64,000 bases of DNA. It comes from Plantago ovata. Its lineage: Eukaryota > Streptophyta > Magnoliopsida > Lamiales > Plantaginaceae. Below the pieces are notes generated by a model, which searched no databases, was not told the DNA's origin, and was given only the letters and a program-made list of their open reading frames with translations. The position numbers and the translations under genes were made by a program. The stretch covers positions 11,361,566 to 11,425,565 of the forward strand of contig CM051458.1 in NCBI GenBank assembly GCA_028274465.1, read 5' to 3'. How positions within the stretch are numbered: the stretch's first letter is position 1; each line of letters starts with the position of its first letter. Positions 26,384 to 38,890 of this stretch are shown one piece after another.

Positions 26384-27556
26384 ATGGTTAATTGGTTACA
26401 CTTCATTCAAGTTAGTATTCGAAATAAATGTTTAATTGAATATTCGATACTATTATTTATATCGTATTTTTAGTAAGGACGCTTTCCTATACGGTAGGAA
26501 AAGTGGTTTTTATTTTCAAAAACCAAAATTCATGGTTAAACCAACAAAAAATCTAGCAAACTCGTTTTAATATAAATACACTATTACACCATAAATTTCA
26601 AATATCGTCGTTGTCTCTCTCACTCTTCGCTCCTCTCTCTCGAAGCTCTTCGGCGATGATGACGACCTCCACCACCACACGACGTTGATCGCCACCGCCG
26701 CCTCATTCATTCACCACTGTCTCCAGTCAGATATGTTGGCCATACGAATCGCGTGTGTGGTAACGTTTTAAATTTTCGCATGAATCATCGATCTAAAAAG
26801 ATCATAACCTTCAATTATGATCTTAATTCCTACAAAGGTTGTTGAAGAGAAGAATCCTCCATGTAAGTCACCCACGTGTCAACCACTTTGACGGTGTGGC
26901 TCACGCGTCAGATCCGATAAAAAATCCACCAGAGTATGAATTGAACAGGTTGCCATCATACGGTATATAAATTAGACATAGTCATCATAGAGCATATAAA
27001 TTTAACATGTCTATTGTTAAGTATATTAAATGCCAGTGTCTCACACTCTATGGTATATATTGTTTAAAATTATCCACCAATTCCACTGGTTTACAACCTT
27101 GTCCCGGCAACGATATATGCCACAAGTAGGAGAATGATGAGTTCGAGGCAAAGTAAGATTGAACAAACACACTAAATGCGTTCGATGCATTACTAATTTA
27201 TCCGGCTAACCGTGCAAGTAGGAAGTAACCTGAAGAGATACACTGGCATATAAGCTAACTTGGCAAGCGAAGACATCAAGTCCCTTGATTAACAAGAGGG
27301 AAGACAACCTTTGAAAGTTGTCTTTCTTGGCTTCTTAACCATAGCATGTACCTCTCTTTTAAGTTTTAAGCAGAAGCAAAAAACGAGTTATGTTTATCAC
27401 CCCCAACACCCCCCCCCCCCAACCCCCCAATGTAGAAATGACATGCGCAAATAAGTACGATAATCCAGAGAAAAACTCATCGAGAGAAGTAGCAAAAGTT
27501 GTTATGCCCAAATGGCTAGGAAAATTCACAGGGAAACTCACTAACAACAACAGGTA
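26384..27556. other. Intergenic region
   Basis: No gene is recognised. A CT-rich, then CCACC-rich stretch at about 26600-26740 looks like a plant 5' leader but does not lead into a convincing coding sequence. A C-run lies at 27411-27428. Confidence 0.45.
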
Positions 27557-27561
27557 ACATG

Positions 27562-28221
27562 TGCTAATGTTGGAATATGTCTGGTTCGCTATACGAACCA
27601 AGAGACGTCTTAGCTCGGCACAAAGTCCGACGTCTAGGGCACACATGTCCGACATATGAGCCCTAGTCCGACAAAGAGATTACTCCCAGAAATATTCTAC
27701 TCGGTATGACCGCGGGATCTCGGAACGTATATCGGACGTTACCTCGGACCTCGGACCGTGTATCGGACACGATGTCGGATACAAGAACGGGACAAAACTC
27801 TGGAATGTTCCTTAAAGCGTGAAGTTACCAACTTAGCCTTGTGGAAACCCTAATTTGGTACGTGGGCCAGGCCCATTAAGCTAACTAATGGGCTTTTAGC
27901 CTTGATATTCAATCATGGCCTTACACTTGGCGCAATCTCATGAGCTTTATCACCATTTGGGAAACACTATAAATAGGGGACACCATTCACCCCTAAAGGT
28001 AATCAATATCTTACCCACTTTCATACTATATACACTAGAGTGGCTTTCAACCCTCTAACCGTAAAGTCGATTATCCGGTTTGATCACTAGACAAACCGGA
28101 AAACCGTTACTAACCTCCCCCTCAAGTTATGTTCAGGACATTACTTGCAATGGAAGGAGGCTAAAGTTAAGAGGACCGCTCTAGAACGCATTAGAAGGAC
28201 TTGATAATTTACCCATCAACA
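27562..28221 (+). repeat. 5' LTR of the Tat-type element
   Basis: 660 bases, with TATAAATA at 27968-27975 and the conserved end CCATCAACA. Relative to the 3' LTR it lacks about 170 bases: after GTTCTACTCGG it jumps to TATGACCGCGGG. GTCCGAC/GTCGGAC-type short motifs recur throughout the U3 part. Confidence 0.9.
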
Positions 28222-28223
28222 TT

Positions 28224-28240
28224 TGGCGCCGTCTGTGGGA
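28224..28240 (+). other. Primer-binding site of the Tat-type element
   Basis: TGGCGCCGTCTGTGGGA starts three bases (two spacer bases) after the 5' LTR, where the tRNA primer for minus-strand synthesis anneals. I did not assign the tRNA. Confidence 0.75.
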
Positions 28241-28288
28241 ATCTGAACAAAAGGTAACCCTTTGTCCTACCAGCAAAAGTCCTACAAG

Positions 28289-31260
28289 ATGGTTAATAGG
28301 AAGAGTACTAGAATTGCTCAAGCGGCAAGAAACCCTCAACCCACCCGACCTCGGGGCCGTCCCCCATTAGGAGGAAGGAAGGGGAGGAGGAAGAGGAACC
28401 GCAGCTGCAAGGACACATAGAAATGATAATGTTGATATGGAAATGATAGATGGAGCAAGTGCAAGTGTGACAATGAGGAATGAAGGTTCTGGAAATCACA
28501 ACCCAAATGCAAATGCAATCCCCGCTGGGAGTGGGTTTGGAGCTCTTCGAGTGCCTTCTCAACCGGGACCACTCGCTCCTGTAGTACCAGCACCGCAACC
28601 CGTTGTCCCTCAAGATCCAGCTGCACTACAGTTCACCTTGCCCAATGGACAATTTGTGAGACCAAGAGACTATGGGATGGGAGAGGAACAATTTGGATTG
28701 CTTCTCTTAACGATCCAAGGTTGCTTTGCACCAGATGATGTTGCAAGAATACAACAACAAGTAGTCCAGCAACAAGCACAAGGAAGAGCCAATCAGGGAA
28801 TGCAACCTAGAGAGGATGGAGCACAATCTCGAGCTAACTCTCGGCCGATACAGGATCGAGTTGGACCTCCTCGCGTCCAGTCACGATTGGGTCCCCAAGG
28901 AGCTCCAGATGATTTGAGAGAGATAATAGACCGGAGGGTCAGAGCATCCCAAGCGTAAGGAAATGAAAATATCCCTCAAACTCAAGTGGTTCAAACTCAA
29001 GTGGTGGCACAAACTCAGATGTTGCCACAAACTCAGATGGTAACTCAGAACCAAGCAATTACCTTGAACCAGATGGTCACACAAACCTTGCCTGAAACCC
29101 GAGTGGAGAACCAAGTTGGTGGTCCAGTGGTACTCCCTACTCCACTAGTAGGGAGCGATCCGCCTCCAACAGCGGCGCTCACTTTGGGAGAAATGAGGGC
29201 TCAAGAAGCTGAACTTAAGGCATGAATAGAGGATTTGAGAGCATCTGTAAAAGAGAAAGAGCAAGAGCCTAGTGCCTTATGTGAAGAAATCCGGAACCAT
29301 CGAGTTAACACTGAAAGAGGATTCCCCACTCTAGACACTTATGATGGAACCACATGCCCCACCAATTACCTGATTAAGTTTGGAACCAAAATGGATGCAT
29401 ATGGGCATGATTCCAGGACCAAGGCATTAAACTTTCCCGCTACTCTTTCGGGAGATGCAATGGTGTGGTGGACAGGTTTGGAGAATGGCTCCATCAAGAA
29501 CTACAAACAACTCAGCCAGGAGTTCGCCAAAAGATTCGAAAAAGCAATTAGAAGGAGGAGAGGAGTAAAGTACTTAGCGGAGATAGTACAGAAGCCAAAA
29601 GAAGACTTAAGAACTTTTTTGGACAGATTCCATGAGGCATGTTGTCAGGTAGAAGAGCACACTATAAAAGAGAGAAAGGAATACCTCTATGGAAATACTT
29701 CCAACGAGGAGTTCAGAAAACAACTTTCATATTCTCGAACAGAGAATTACAAAGAGCTAGAACAATTTTGCCAGGACTTTTTGAGGGCTGAAGAATTTCA
29801 GAAGACGGTCCAGGTAAGAGAAAACTCTTCTAGAGAAAGGGAAAATGATCACCTGAAAGTAGAAAGAGACAATCAGAAACAAGCTCAGAATCACAATCAC
29901 TCTAAGGGAAAGAAACCTGAGCAAAGGCACAATTTACTCAAAGGGAGTATCCAGAGGAGTGAGTTCAGGGATTAGAAAACTCCTCTGAGAGGAGGACCAC
30001 CTACAAGGTACGACAAATATACTGATCTTAATAGGCCAAGATCCGACATCTTGCATACTATTATGACCAGGAATATTGATATTGAATGGCCTCCTCCCAT
30101 CCAAGAGACAAGGAGAAATAAGAACTCTGATAAGTTTTGCAAGTTCCACAAAGGAAAGGGTCACACAACGGAAGAGTGCTTCACTCTAAAAACTGAAATT
30201 GAGACCTTAGTACGCAGAGGACATCTTGCGAACTATGTTGCAAAAGATGAACCATCAAGGCTTGAGAGGACAGAAGCAAAAAGGGGAGAGGCTTCTTTAC
30301 CTCCTCCACCTCCTACACAAGGAGGATGGAAAGATCAAGAAGATCATGACCAAGACTTTGAGAACTTGCCGGTGAATGGTAGAATTTTTGCCCTCACCAT
30401 AGCAGGAGGACCAGCCTGTGGGGACTCAATAAGCGCGAGGGACAAAACGGCTAGGGACCTCCTAGAGTACAACTCGAAGTACGGAGAAGTCGCTTCCCCA
30501 GGATCAAACATCATATCTTTCGACGATAGTGAGCTACCACTGAGAAGTGCTGGAATGGGAGGTATTCATGACCCTTGTGTTCCTTTAGTTGTTGCGCTTG
30601 ACATTGCAAAGTTCACCATCGGACGAGTTCTAGTGGATACATGGAGTTCCGACAACTTAATGTTCACTGGAACTTTGAAGAGAATGGGGATAAATCCCCG
30701 AAAAAAAGGAATCAGAGAAGTTGCAAGTGCACTCGTCGGATTCGGGGGACAACCAATCATTCCAATGGGGAGCCTGACCTTGCAGGTATCAATGGGGAAA
30801 AACCCAGAGAATCACCAAGAATGTTCCCTTCGTAGTGGTCGACATGCCTTTTGACTATTTCGTGGTATTGGGAAGACCAGCGTTGTCTCAATTCAAGGCG
30901 GTGGTGTCAACTGTTCATAATAGGATGAAGTTTCCCACGAAGAGAGGAGTCGGTCAAGAGGTAGGAAACATTCAAGAAGCTTGGGCATGCTATAGCCTCT
31001 CAGCAAAGGCTGTCTCAAGCCCCCACACAAGAAGAGAAAATGCTATAGGGACTGGCCAACCTATGGATACTTTCTTTTCAGTACGTCACTCGAAAAGAAA
31101 ACCCAAGAAGCCAAGCCCCATTCAAAGAAGAAGGAAAGCCTTACAAAGGAAGGCAAAAGAACAGTTGATAGGAGAAGTTAAAGAACTTGAGGACTACAAG
31201 GTCATACCACCAATCTCTCCAACTTCCAAAAAGAAGAAATTTTCGAAGAGAATAAGATAG
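28289..31260 (+). pseudogene. Degenerate gag-protease region of the Tat-type element
   Basis: A likely start at 28289 (MVNRKSTRIAQAARN) is followed by a frame change. The main frame then runs from 28437 with in-frame stops at about 28956, 29223 and 29973. The gag core (29320-29810) shows LDTYDGTTCPTNYLIKF and AMVWWTGL; a zinc knuckle CKFHKGKGHTTEEC lies near 30140. In the protease region the expected D-T-G-S triad reads DTWSS (near 30640), a change at the catalytic glycine. A frameshift near 30825 moves the FVVVDMPFDYFVVLGRP segment to another frame (30835-31260). The polyprotein cannot be made intact. Confidence 0.85.
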
Positions 31261-31289
31261 AAGCGAAAGAAACTCTGAAAGAGATTCAA

Positions 31290-33360
31290 GTGGTGGAGGG
31301 AAGTACCGAAAAAGTTACCAAGATTGGCACAGAAATGACCTTGGAAGTTGAGATGAAACTTATTGAGTGTCTCAAAAGGAACAATGATATCTTTGCATGG
31401 AGTACTGAAGATCTCAAAGGAATTGATCCAAGGATCGCAGTTTACCGTCTGAACGTTGATCCATCCATTACTCATATTCGAGAGAAACAAAGAGACTTCA
31501 GTGCGGAGGACAATGCCATCATTGAAGCAGAAGTACAGAGATTGCTTAAGGTCGGACATATCAGAGAAGTAAGATACTCTGATTGGGTTTGCAATGTAGT
31601 CCTTGTGGAGAAAGGACCTGGCAAATGGAGGATGTGCAACAATTTCACAAAACTCAACAAATATTGCCCGAAGGATCCTTACCCACTTCCACGGATCGAC
31701 CAGTTGGTTGATTCTACCGCGGGATGCGCTCTACTGAGTTTCATGGATGCATACCAGAAATTCTACCAAGTAAAAATGGCCAAAGAAGATGTTCCAAAAA
31801 CAGCCTTTTTTGCAAATGGAAATGTGTATTGCTTCAATGTGATGCCTTTTGGCCTCAAAAACGCTGGAAAGATGTTCAAAGAAGAGCTTGGAAAGACAAT
31901 GGAGGTATATGTTGATGACATGTTTGTGAAAAGCAAGACAGAGGATCAACACATTGCTCATTTGGACAAATGTTTTTCCATCTTAAGGAAGTATGGAATG
32001 AAGTTGAACCCCGCCAAATGCACATTTGGAGTCAAAGGAGGAAAGTTCTTGGGTTACATGGTAACTGAGAGGGGAATTGAGGCAAATTCGGAGAAAATCA
32101 AAGCTATTCTTGAGCTCCCACAACCTAAGACACTAAATGAAGTCCAAAAGTTGGTAGGAAAATCAATTTCCTTGAGTCGATTCATTTCAAGATCAGCGAA
32201 AAAGAATCTCCCCTTCTTCAAAGTGTTGAGGAACAGTAGTCAATTTGAATGGACTAAGGAGTGTGAGGAAGCATTTGAGAGGCTCAAAGAATACTTGATG
32301 ACCCCACCTCTGCTCTCCAAACCGCAAGATGGAGAATCCTTATATCTCTATTTGGCAGCGGTTCCAGAAGCCATCAGCTCCGTACTGGTGAGGATTCAAG
32401 GAAATGATCACTTGCCCATTTACTACTTGAGTAAGGCGTTGAGTGGAGCAGAGACTCGCTACTTGGATATTGAAAGGTTGACTTTTGCCTTGGTTTACAC
32501 AGCAAGAAGACTTAAACCGTATTTTGGATCTCACAAAGTGGTGGTACTCACTAGCCAGCCTCTCAAACAAGTCTTGGGAAGGCCAGAGTTGTCAGGAAGA
32601 CTAGTTAGGTGGGCAATCGAGCTCAGTGAATTTGAAATTGACTATCAGGCTCCGTCATCCAAAAAAGCTCAAGTTATAGCGGACTTCTTAGTGGAGTATC
32701 CAAGGAAGGAGCCGATGGAGGAAGATCCCAAAGGATCATCAAAAGCAAACATGTTGGTAATAGAAGACCAAGACTCCTTGGTTAGTCAGCGCTTCAAAGA
32801 CTTGGAGTTGGCCCTAAAAGCCTTTCGAGAGGCGACGGGGAAAACACCAGAGGAGAATGTCGAAGAAAATGGCCTTCAGAGACCGGGAAAGGCGCAAAGG
32901 AGAGAAGAACCAGACTCAATGAAGATGATCTTACATGCTGAGGAGGTCCTAAAGGAAAATGAGACCGTCTCTCCAACACCAAAGAAACCATCCGACCAAG
33001 AAGAGATCTGGGTGTTAGAAGTAGATGGATCGTCTTCAGGTTCAAATGGAGGGATAGGGATTTATATCCGAAGTCCCGGAGGAGCTGAACTTGAGTATGC
33101 AGTTACTCTATGATTTAATGTTTCTAACAATGAGACTGAGTATGAAGCTATCCTCATAGGACTCCGCATGGCAAAGGCTCTTCAAGTGAAAAGGATCAAA
33201 GTCTTCACCGACTCTCAGTTGGCAGAAAAGCAAATTTCTGGTAAATGGAGTACAATGAAGGATGCACTATCCATTTATAAGTCTAAGATCCAAGAGGAAA
33301 TGACTAAGTTGAGAAATGTGAGATTGAAAAATTTTCAAGGGATCTCAATGGAAGGGTCGA
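31290..33360 (+). pseudogene. Reverse transcriptase and two RNase H domains of the Tat-type element
   Basis: The frame 31290-33113 covers RT (NNFTKLNKYCPKDPYPLPR, FNVMPFGLKNAG, EVYVDDM near 31900-31920), the first RNase H (near 32330-32700) and the start of the second RNase H (VDGSSSGSNGGIG). A TGA at 33111 interrupts the second domain, which continues as FNVSNNETEYEAILIGLRMA. Between KNAG and KMFKEEL about eight residues normally present in this lineage (an ATYQRLVN-like segment) are missing, just before the catalytic YVDD. At about 33352 pol stops abruptly against antisense-ORF sequence, so the integrase is absent. Confidence 0.85.
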
Positions 33361-34177
33361 GTCCTTAGAGGCCTCGACGCTTACCTTCTTGGCCATCTCC
33401 GAATTTTTGCTCCTCAGAGTGCGGATCTCGGCCTCTAAGGACTCGACTTTCGAGGAGCAAGCTCAGCTTTCTTCTCCAACTCCTTCGTCCTAGACTCGGC
33501 TCGAGACGCTTGTCGGCCAGATCGTTTATGGCCCGGACGAAACAGTTCAGCTACAAGAAGAAAAAGAGAAGTAAGAATCGAGACGGAAAACAAGCAAAAA
33601 ACTTGTAAAATTTTTTAAGATAAGATAAATACCTGCCGACTGATCTGCCCGAGAGCATGAGCACGATCGTACTCATCCATAGACATCAGGCGCGAGACCT
33701 CAGCATCTCGGCCCTCTTTAGTCGCCAGGTCTACGAACTCGACCTCATCGGCCCTAGCCCTCTTCCTTTGAGGACTCTCACCCACCAGATCCACCGGGTC
33801 CGAGGCAACCCTCTTTCCCTTGGGATCGGATTTCTTTTTGTTCGGCTGAGCAGCCGGAGTCGGATCCTTTTGGCCCTTTGATGAGCCGACATTCGCCTTT
33901 GGAGTCGGGATCACCGGCATTGAGGTCCCCTCCCTCTCGGCCTCTTTTTCCATCTCAAAGTAGTCAACCGCATTCTTGGGGTTGACTAGCCCGGGAACGA
34001 AGCCGGGTGTTTGGACTTGCTGCTTAAGGAGGTTGTCCTCCACCATCTGTCTTTGCTTTTCTCGGTTGGCCCGAGCAGCAGCAGCAATTCGGCCCATGAT
34101 GTATCGCAACCAAAAATCTGCAAAAGAAAGGAAAGATTTAGTCCGATATACATAAAAAGAGATCCGAGAAGAATAAG

Positions 34178-36855
34178 CAGAGAAGTTGCAAGTGCACTCG
34201 TCGGATTCGGAGGACAACCAGTCATTCCAATGGGGAGCCTGACCTTGCAGGTATCAATGGGGAAAACCCCAGAGAATCACCAAAAATGTTCCCTTCGTAG
34301 TGGTTGACATGCCTTTTGACTATTTCGTGGTATTGGGAAGACCAACGTTGTCTCAATTCAAGGCGGTGGTGTCAACTGTGATAGTGTATATGTCCTAGAG
34401 ACAGTCTTTATTAAGGGCATGCAGCCATTATTAAGGGCATATATGTACTATTACACAGGTCAACGTAATATAATATATGTTTGTTGTTTGACTATTGAGT
34501 ATCGCTTTCATATTTATATTACACCAGGCATACAACATGTCATATCTCTATTCCTGTCTGTATTGATATTAAACATGTCCCCTCGGATAGATGACCGATC
34601 ACACAGATAGTGGGAGCTATGTGAGTTATCATCTATCCCAAACTCTCCCTAGTCGAGGTTCATCTCGGATGTAGGGGTCTGAATGAACCAACTGAGACTA
34701 GTATGCGTGGAGGTTATACTTGTTAGAGCAAGTGTGAGTCGATCCCACGGCCACGGAACGGATTGTTGGACAATCAAGAAACGTTCTCATAACTCCGCAT
34801 AGTTGTTCGAAGGGTGATTACCAAACAATGGAAGTACCCACCGGAAACTTCCATCGATGTATACTCTACACTGAAGTGTCTATGGGAACCGGAAAGTTGT
34901 CGAAGTGATGCCATTCGTCCTTTGGACTTACAGGACTTTATCATCACATTTGTTGCCCCATATCCTTGGTGGACCGTCGATGTCAGCTCTGAACAAGCAG
35001 TTGACCCAAGACACGATCCAGGATTATGGCTACATACAAATGGAGATGATAAGTGATTCTGTGAAGGATTCATCTCTCATGTGTAGCACAGGAGAGCACT
35101 GCTCATAGTCGTTCATAGTTGTGATTGGTAAAACCGCTGGCCAGCGTATCAATATTATTATGATAGTCATAATAGATATTGGATTCACCAAGCAACTCAC
35201 TGAAGACGCCCGTGGATGTATTACTGGAATAGACACTTCATCGATCCTAGATGCATTCGAGTCAGTCAGATGAAGGGACGTTACCATCGCCGCGTTGAGC
35301 GCAACAGACTTCACAACGAAAGGGTTTGCTTTGAGAAACCTCTCAAACGTCCTCATGTATTAATATTGCAAATGGAACCTTCTAGGAATTCCATTTTGCC
35401 TAGTCTAGGACTTGCTTAATACAATGAGGCCCTATGGGTCACACTATGTGGTGATTCAGCTTATCCGAATATCCTTGAAGATGGAATCGCAATTAATTTA
35501 GAATTAATTGTGATTGATGGATTATAATTGATTTGGAATTAATTATAATAATTTGTGGCTCAATTAATGATTTGAAATTATTAATTGAATTGGCTGATTA
35601 ATTGTATTTTATGTAAATACAATTAAAGATTATATTTTAGAAATATAATAGATGTTTGATTTGAAAGGATATGTTAATTTAGAATTAATATATGCACATG
35701 GGCAAAAACTACTTGGAGTTTGAATTGCCTTAGAATTATAAGTGGGTCCCAAAATCGGGACCCACCTGACCCCCTTGGACGCGTGCGCGCGCAGTAGCAG
35801 TAGGGGAAGGAGTTCGACTCCTTCCTCTATTAGAAGTCAAGGGATAAGTTAGATTTTCCTGACTGAGTTTTTAATTTGATTGGGAATGAATCTAGACTTG
35901 AATTGGTTTCCTAGTGCGATAAGAATTAGATTCTTATTCCTTTATGAAGTCTAATTGATTATTCTTTAGGCTTCTATTGACTACTATATATAGTAGACTA
36001 TTAGAGAACTTTTAAATAGTTGATTTTATGGTTGAACACAATTGATTCAAGATCATTCTTTCTACCAGTTTTCTCAGAGAAAATAAAAAGCTCTCCCCTA
36101 CCTCTTATAAGCCACGCGCGAGCCACTCCCACCGGAGGAAAACGCCGCCCCATCTTCTTGGCCACACAAAGAATATCCTAGCATTCTTTCCGATAAGCTG
36201 TTCATCCGTGGATACCAAGGTTGAGGTTCAAGGAGCTGGAAACTAAGTTTTATTGTCTTGCAGATAATCAAAGTATTGCAGATATCTTCGACTTCGACGA
36301 AGGAGAAGATTCACCGGACTATTACGAAGACTTGATACCTGTGCTTGTTTTTGGAGTATTTTAAGTCTTCTGATTAACGTGTTTAATATATACGCTATAT
36401 ACATGATCAATTAACCTGCATGTTAAGAAAATTTTGAAATTCCGCTGCGTATCCTAGGGGTAACTCTGACCATATTTTCTTTCAAACTGTTCATAATAGG
36501 ATGAAGTTTCCCACGAAGAGAGGAGTCGGTCAAGAGGTAGGAAACATTCAAGAAGCTTGGGCATGCTATAGCCTCTCAGCAAAGGCTGTCTCAAGCCCCC
36601 ATACAAGAAGAGAAGATGCTACAGGGACTGGCCAACCTATGGATACTTTCTTTTCAGTACGTCACTCGAAAAGAAAATCCAAGAAGCCAAGCCCCATTCA
36701 AAGAAGAAGGAAAGCCTTACAAAGGAAGGCAAAAGAACAGTTGATAGGAGAAGTTAAAGAACTTGAGGACTACAAGGTCATACCACCAATCTCTCCAACT
36801 TCCAAAAAGAAGAAATTTTTCGAAGAGAATAAGATAGAAGCGAAAGAAACTCTGA
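34178..36855 (+). repeat. Second copy of the gag/protease segment inside the antisense-ORF intron
   Basis: Sequence 30713-31278 recurs in direct orientation as 34178-34378 plus 36490-36855, interrupted by a solo LTR. It is bracketed by AGAGATCCGAGAAGAATAAG.. at 34158-34185 and again at 36855-36883, a 28/29-base duplication of the intron sequence. The copies differ by scattered substitutions and share the frameshift near the protease end. Confidence 0.85.
34379..36484. mobile_element. Solo LTR, 2.1 kb
   Basis: The insert begins TGATAGTGTATATGTCC and ends CATATTTTCTTTCA, giving TG..CA termini, with the perfect 5-bp target duplication AACTG at 34374-34378 and 36485-36489. No internal coding region or second LTR is present, so it is a solo LTR left by recombination. 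A CTATATATAG motif near 35984 may be its TATA box. The end AATTCCGCTGCG resembles LTR ends of Ty1/copia elements, but the family is not certain. Strand is not assigned. Confidence 0.8.
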
Positions 36856-38882
36856 GAGATCCGAGAAGAATAAAGCAGAGAAGCACATAAAAAAAAAAGA
36901 AAAAAAAGAAAAAAAGAAAAAAAAAAGAAGTAAAAACTTACCAAAACTGGTACTAACACCAGTTTTTACCGGAGGAGTTAGGCCGGCAAGATATGGTAAC
37001 GGCTGAAGAATCAAGCCGTAATAATAGTATCGGATGGTCTTGGCCTTATTCTCCCTTTTGAAGTCCGCGACCCAATTATTGAGTTGATTGAGAAGGGGTC
37101 GCGAGTCGGTATACATACCTCTGAAGAATTTTTTGGGGAAACCCCAATCCGACAGGGATGCGGCCTCGGCGTCCGACATACCCTCAGTCCTTAAACTTCC
37201 TCACAAATATGAACCGGTTCCACCATTTGCAACCGGCCGAGGGGGGAGCATCGAGGATAAAGGCAAAGCCCGACCGAGCCTTGAAAAAGTAAAAATCATC
37301 GTTGCCCGGACTCATAGCAACTCGGAATATCTGGTTGAAGTTTCGGAAGTTAATCTCCACTCCTCGGATGTGGCAGAAAACCCCAAAACACATTAAAGTG
37401 CCCAAAGCACTCGGAATGAGTTGGTTAGGGCTGAATCTGAGATGATTGAATATGTCATTAAAACCCTCATGATAGGGTACTCGCCACCCACGTTCGAGCG
37501 ACATCAAATGCATGGACATGTAGCCGGCAGGAGGGTTATAAAAAGCATACTTGGAATCTGGGGCCACAGTCTCAAGTGAATCGGGAATCGAATATTCATA
37601 TCGAATTCGGTTAAGTTCCGATTCGTGGACGGTCGAGGAACAAGTTGGAGTGGACCCGAGTTCATTTAGCTCACCATCCGGATCCGGGTGAGTTACTGCA
37701 GAAACGGCCCGAGGAAATTTATTTCGCCTCGCCTCAGTACCTTTCAGTTCTCCGCGCTTCGTTCTTTTAATAACTCGGCCTTTGGCGTCGAGCTCTACTC
37801 CTACCAGAGGAACATCTTCTCTCGGGCCTTCTTCCTCCTCCTCAGCCTCATCATCATCGCCTTCATCATCTTCTTCATCTTCATCTGGATTGCCGGGGAT
37901 GAGATCCGGTCCAATTAAGTCTCGAGGAACGGTTCCGTCTCCGCCAGAGGAACCGGCCCCAGATGACTGCCCGACACGTGAAGAGCTCGGAGCCCATTTC
38001 GATCGGCTAACAAGTACATCGTCATCCTCGTCGCTCTCCAAGACTGTGTGAGAGGTAAAACCTCTTGGAAGAACGCTACTTACGGGTTTTACGGACTGCA
38101 CTGTTGTCGGGTCATCCAAACCTGGTATCTCCAAGGCTTTCGGAGCACCCTCCGAGTCACTGGAAAGTTCAGTGATAGTAGGAGAGCGCGGCATCGGGAC
38201 TCGCTGTAAAGTCCGGTACGCATGACCAGCTACTCGCGCTGCCCCCATCATGATGTCGTGAGGGATGCGTGTCGGAGGGGCAGGGCCCGGGGAAGGAGAC
38301 CTCACCGGGAGCTCTTTTCTTCTGTTTAAAATATCTCGACGATCTGGGCGAGTATTACCCAGATCATCCTCCTCGGATGCGTCGCTAATATGCCCATCCG
38401 ATTTAGAAGGCTCGAGCATCGGAGCCGAACTGGAAGGCATACTTGAGGATTGAGGCGCGACATGGCCTTCATCAAGGAAAGACAAGTCGAGCATGTCGAT
38501 GTCCGACATGTCGACATTCTCTGTCCTAGCTGTCTCGTTCACGTTGCTTCTCTCGGACATCCTAAGAGGGGAGGAACAAATTAAAATCAGACAAGTGGTT
38601 GGTTTCGTCCGAGAGGTTATTTTAGTATTTTCGTTAAGTCCGCAAAGTGTTGAACAAAAGAGCACATTGTGAGGAAAGGGGAAAAAAGGGGGAGATAAGT
38701 AAAAGGAAATACTGAAGAAAATTAGTAGGAGCGAGATCAACTTACTTGGCAAAAATTTTGGAAAGACGAACTAGATTGCTGAACTCGGATGGATGTCGGA
38801 CGCAGTTATCGGATCGAGAGCAAATTCTAGTGAGAGAAATATTGCAATTGGCGAAAAGTGAAGAAATGAGTTAATCCACCCC

Positions 38883-38890
38883 TATTTATA
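38883..38890 (-). promoter_or_regulatory. TATA box for the antisense ORF
   Basis: The minus strand reads TTCTATAAATAGGGG about 325 bases upstream of the antisense ATG at 38560, inside the element and outside the LTR. It suggests that the antisense gene has its own promoter. Confidence 0.6.

Larger units (their letters stand above)
33353..38560 (-). pseudogene. Antisense spliced ORF of the Tat-type element (putative gypsy-type transposon protein)
   Basis: The ATG at 38560 opens MSERSNVNETART. Exon 1 runs to about 37184, then a one-base frame change leads on to 36942. The acidic region has a DEDEEDDEGDDDEAEEEEEG-type run. The following domain (YMSMHLMSLERGWRVP, HLRFSPNQLIPSALG, CKWWNRFIFVRK) resembles the plant family called putative gypsy-type transposon protein (PF04195). 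An intron from 36941 to 34118 (donor TTTTG|GTAAG, acceptor TTTTGCAG|ATTTTTGG) leads to exon 34117-33633, basic and proline-rich. A second intron (CAG|GTATTT to TTGTAG|CTGAAC) leads to a coiled-coil-like exon from 33550. Function unknown. Confidence is high for the ORF, lower for the family name. Confidence 0.75.

Noticed and set aside
26600..26800. Possible gene start with a CT-rich leader
   Set aside because: No open frame with conserved features and no plausible splice to one follows.
34419..35419. Short ORFs inside the 2.1-kb insert at 34379-36484
   Set aside because: They overlap on both strands, lack any domain and lie inside a solo LTR, which is noncoding.
37782..38051. Serine-rich plus-strand ORF
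   Set aside because: It is the antisense shadow of the acidic Asp/Glu stretch of the antisense transposon ORF.
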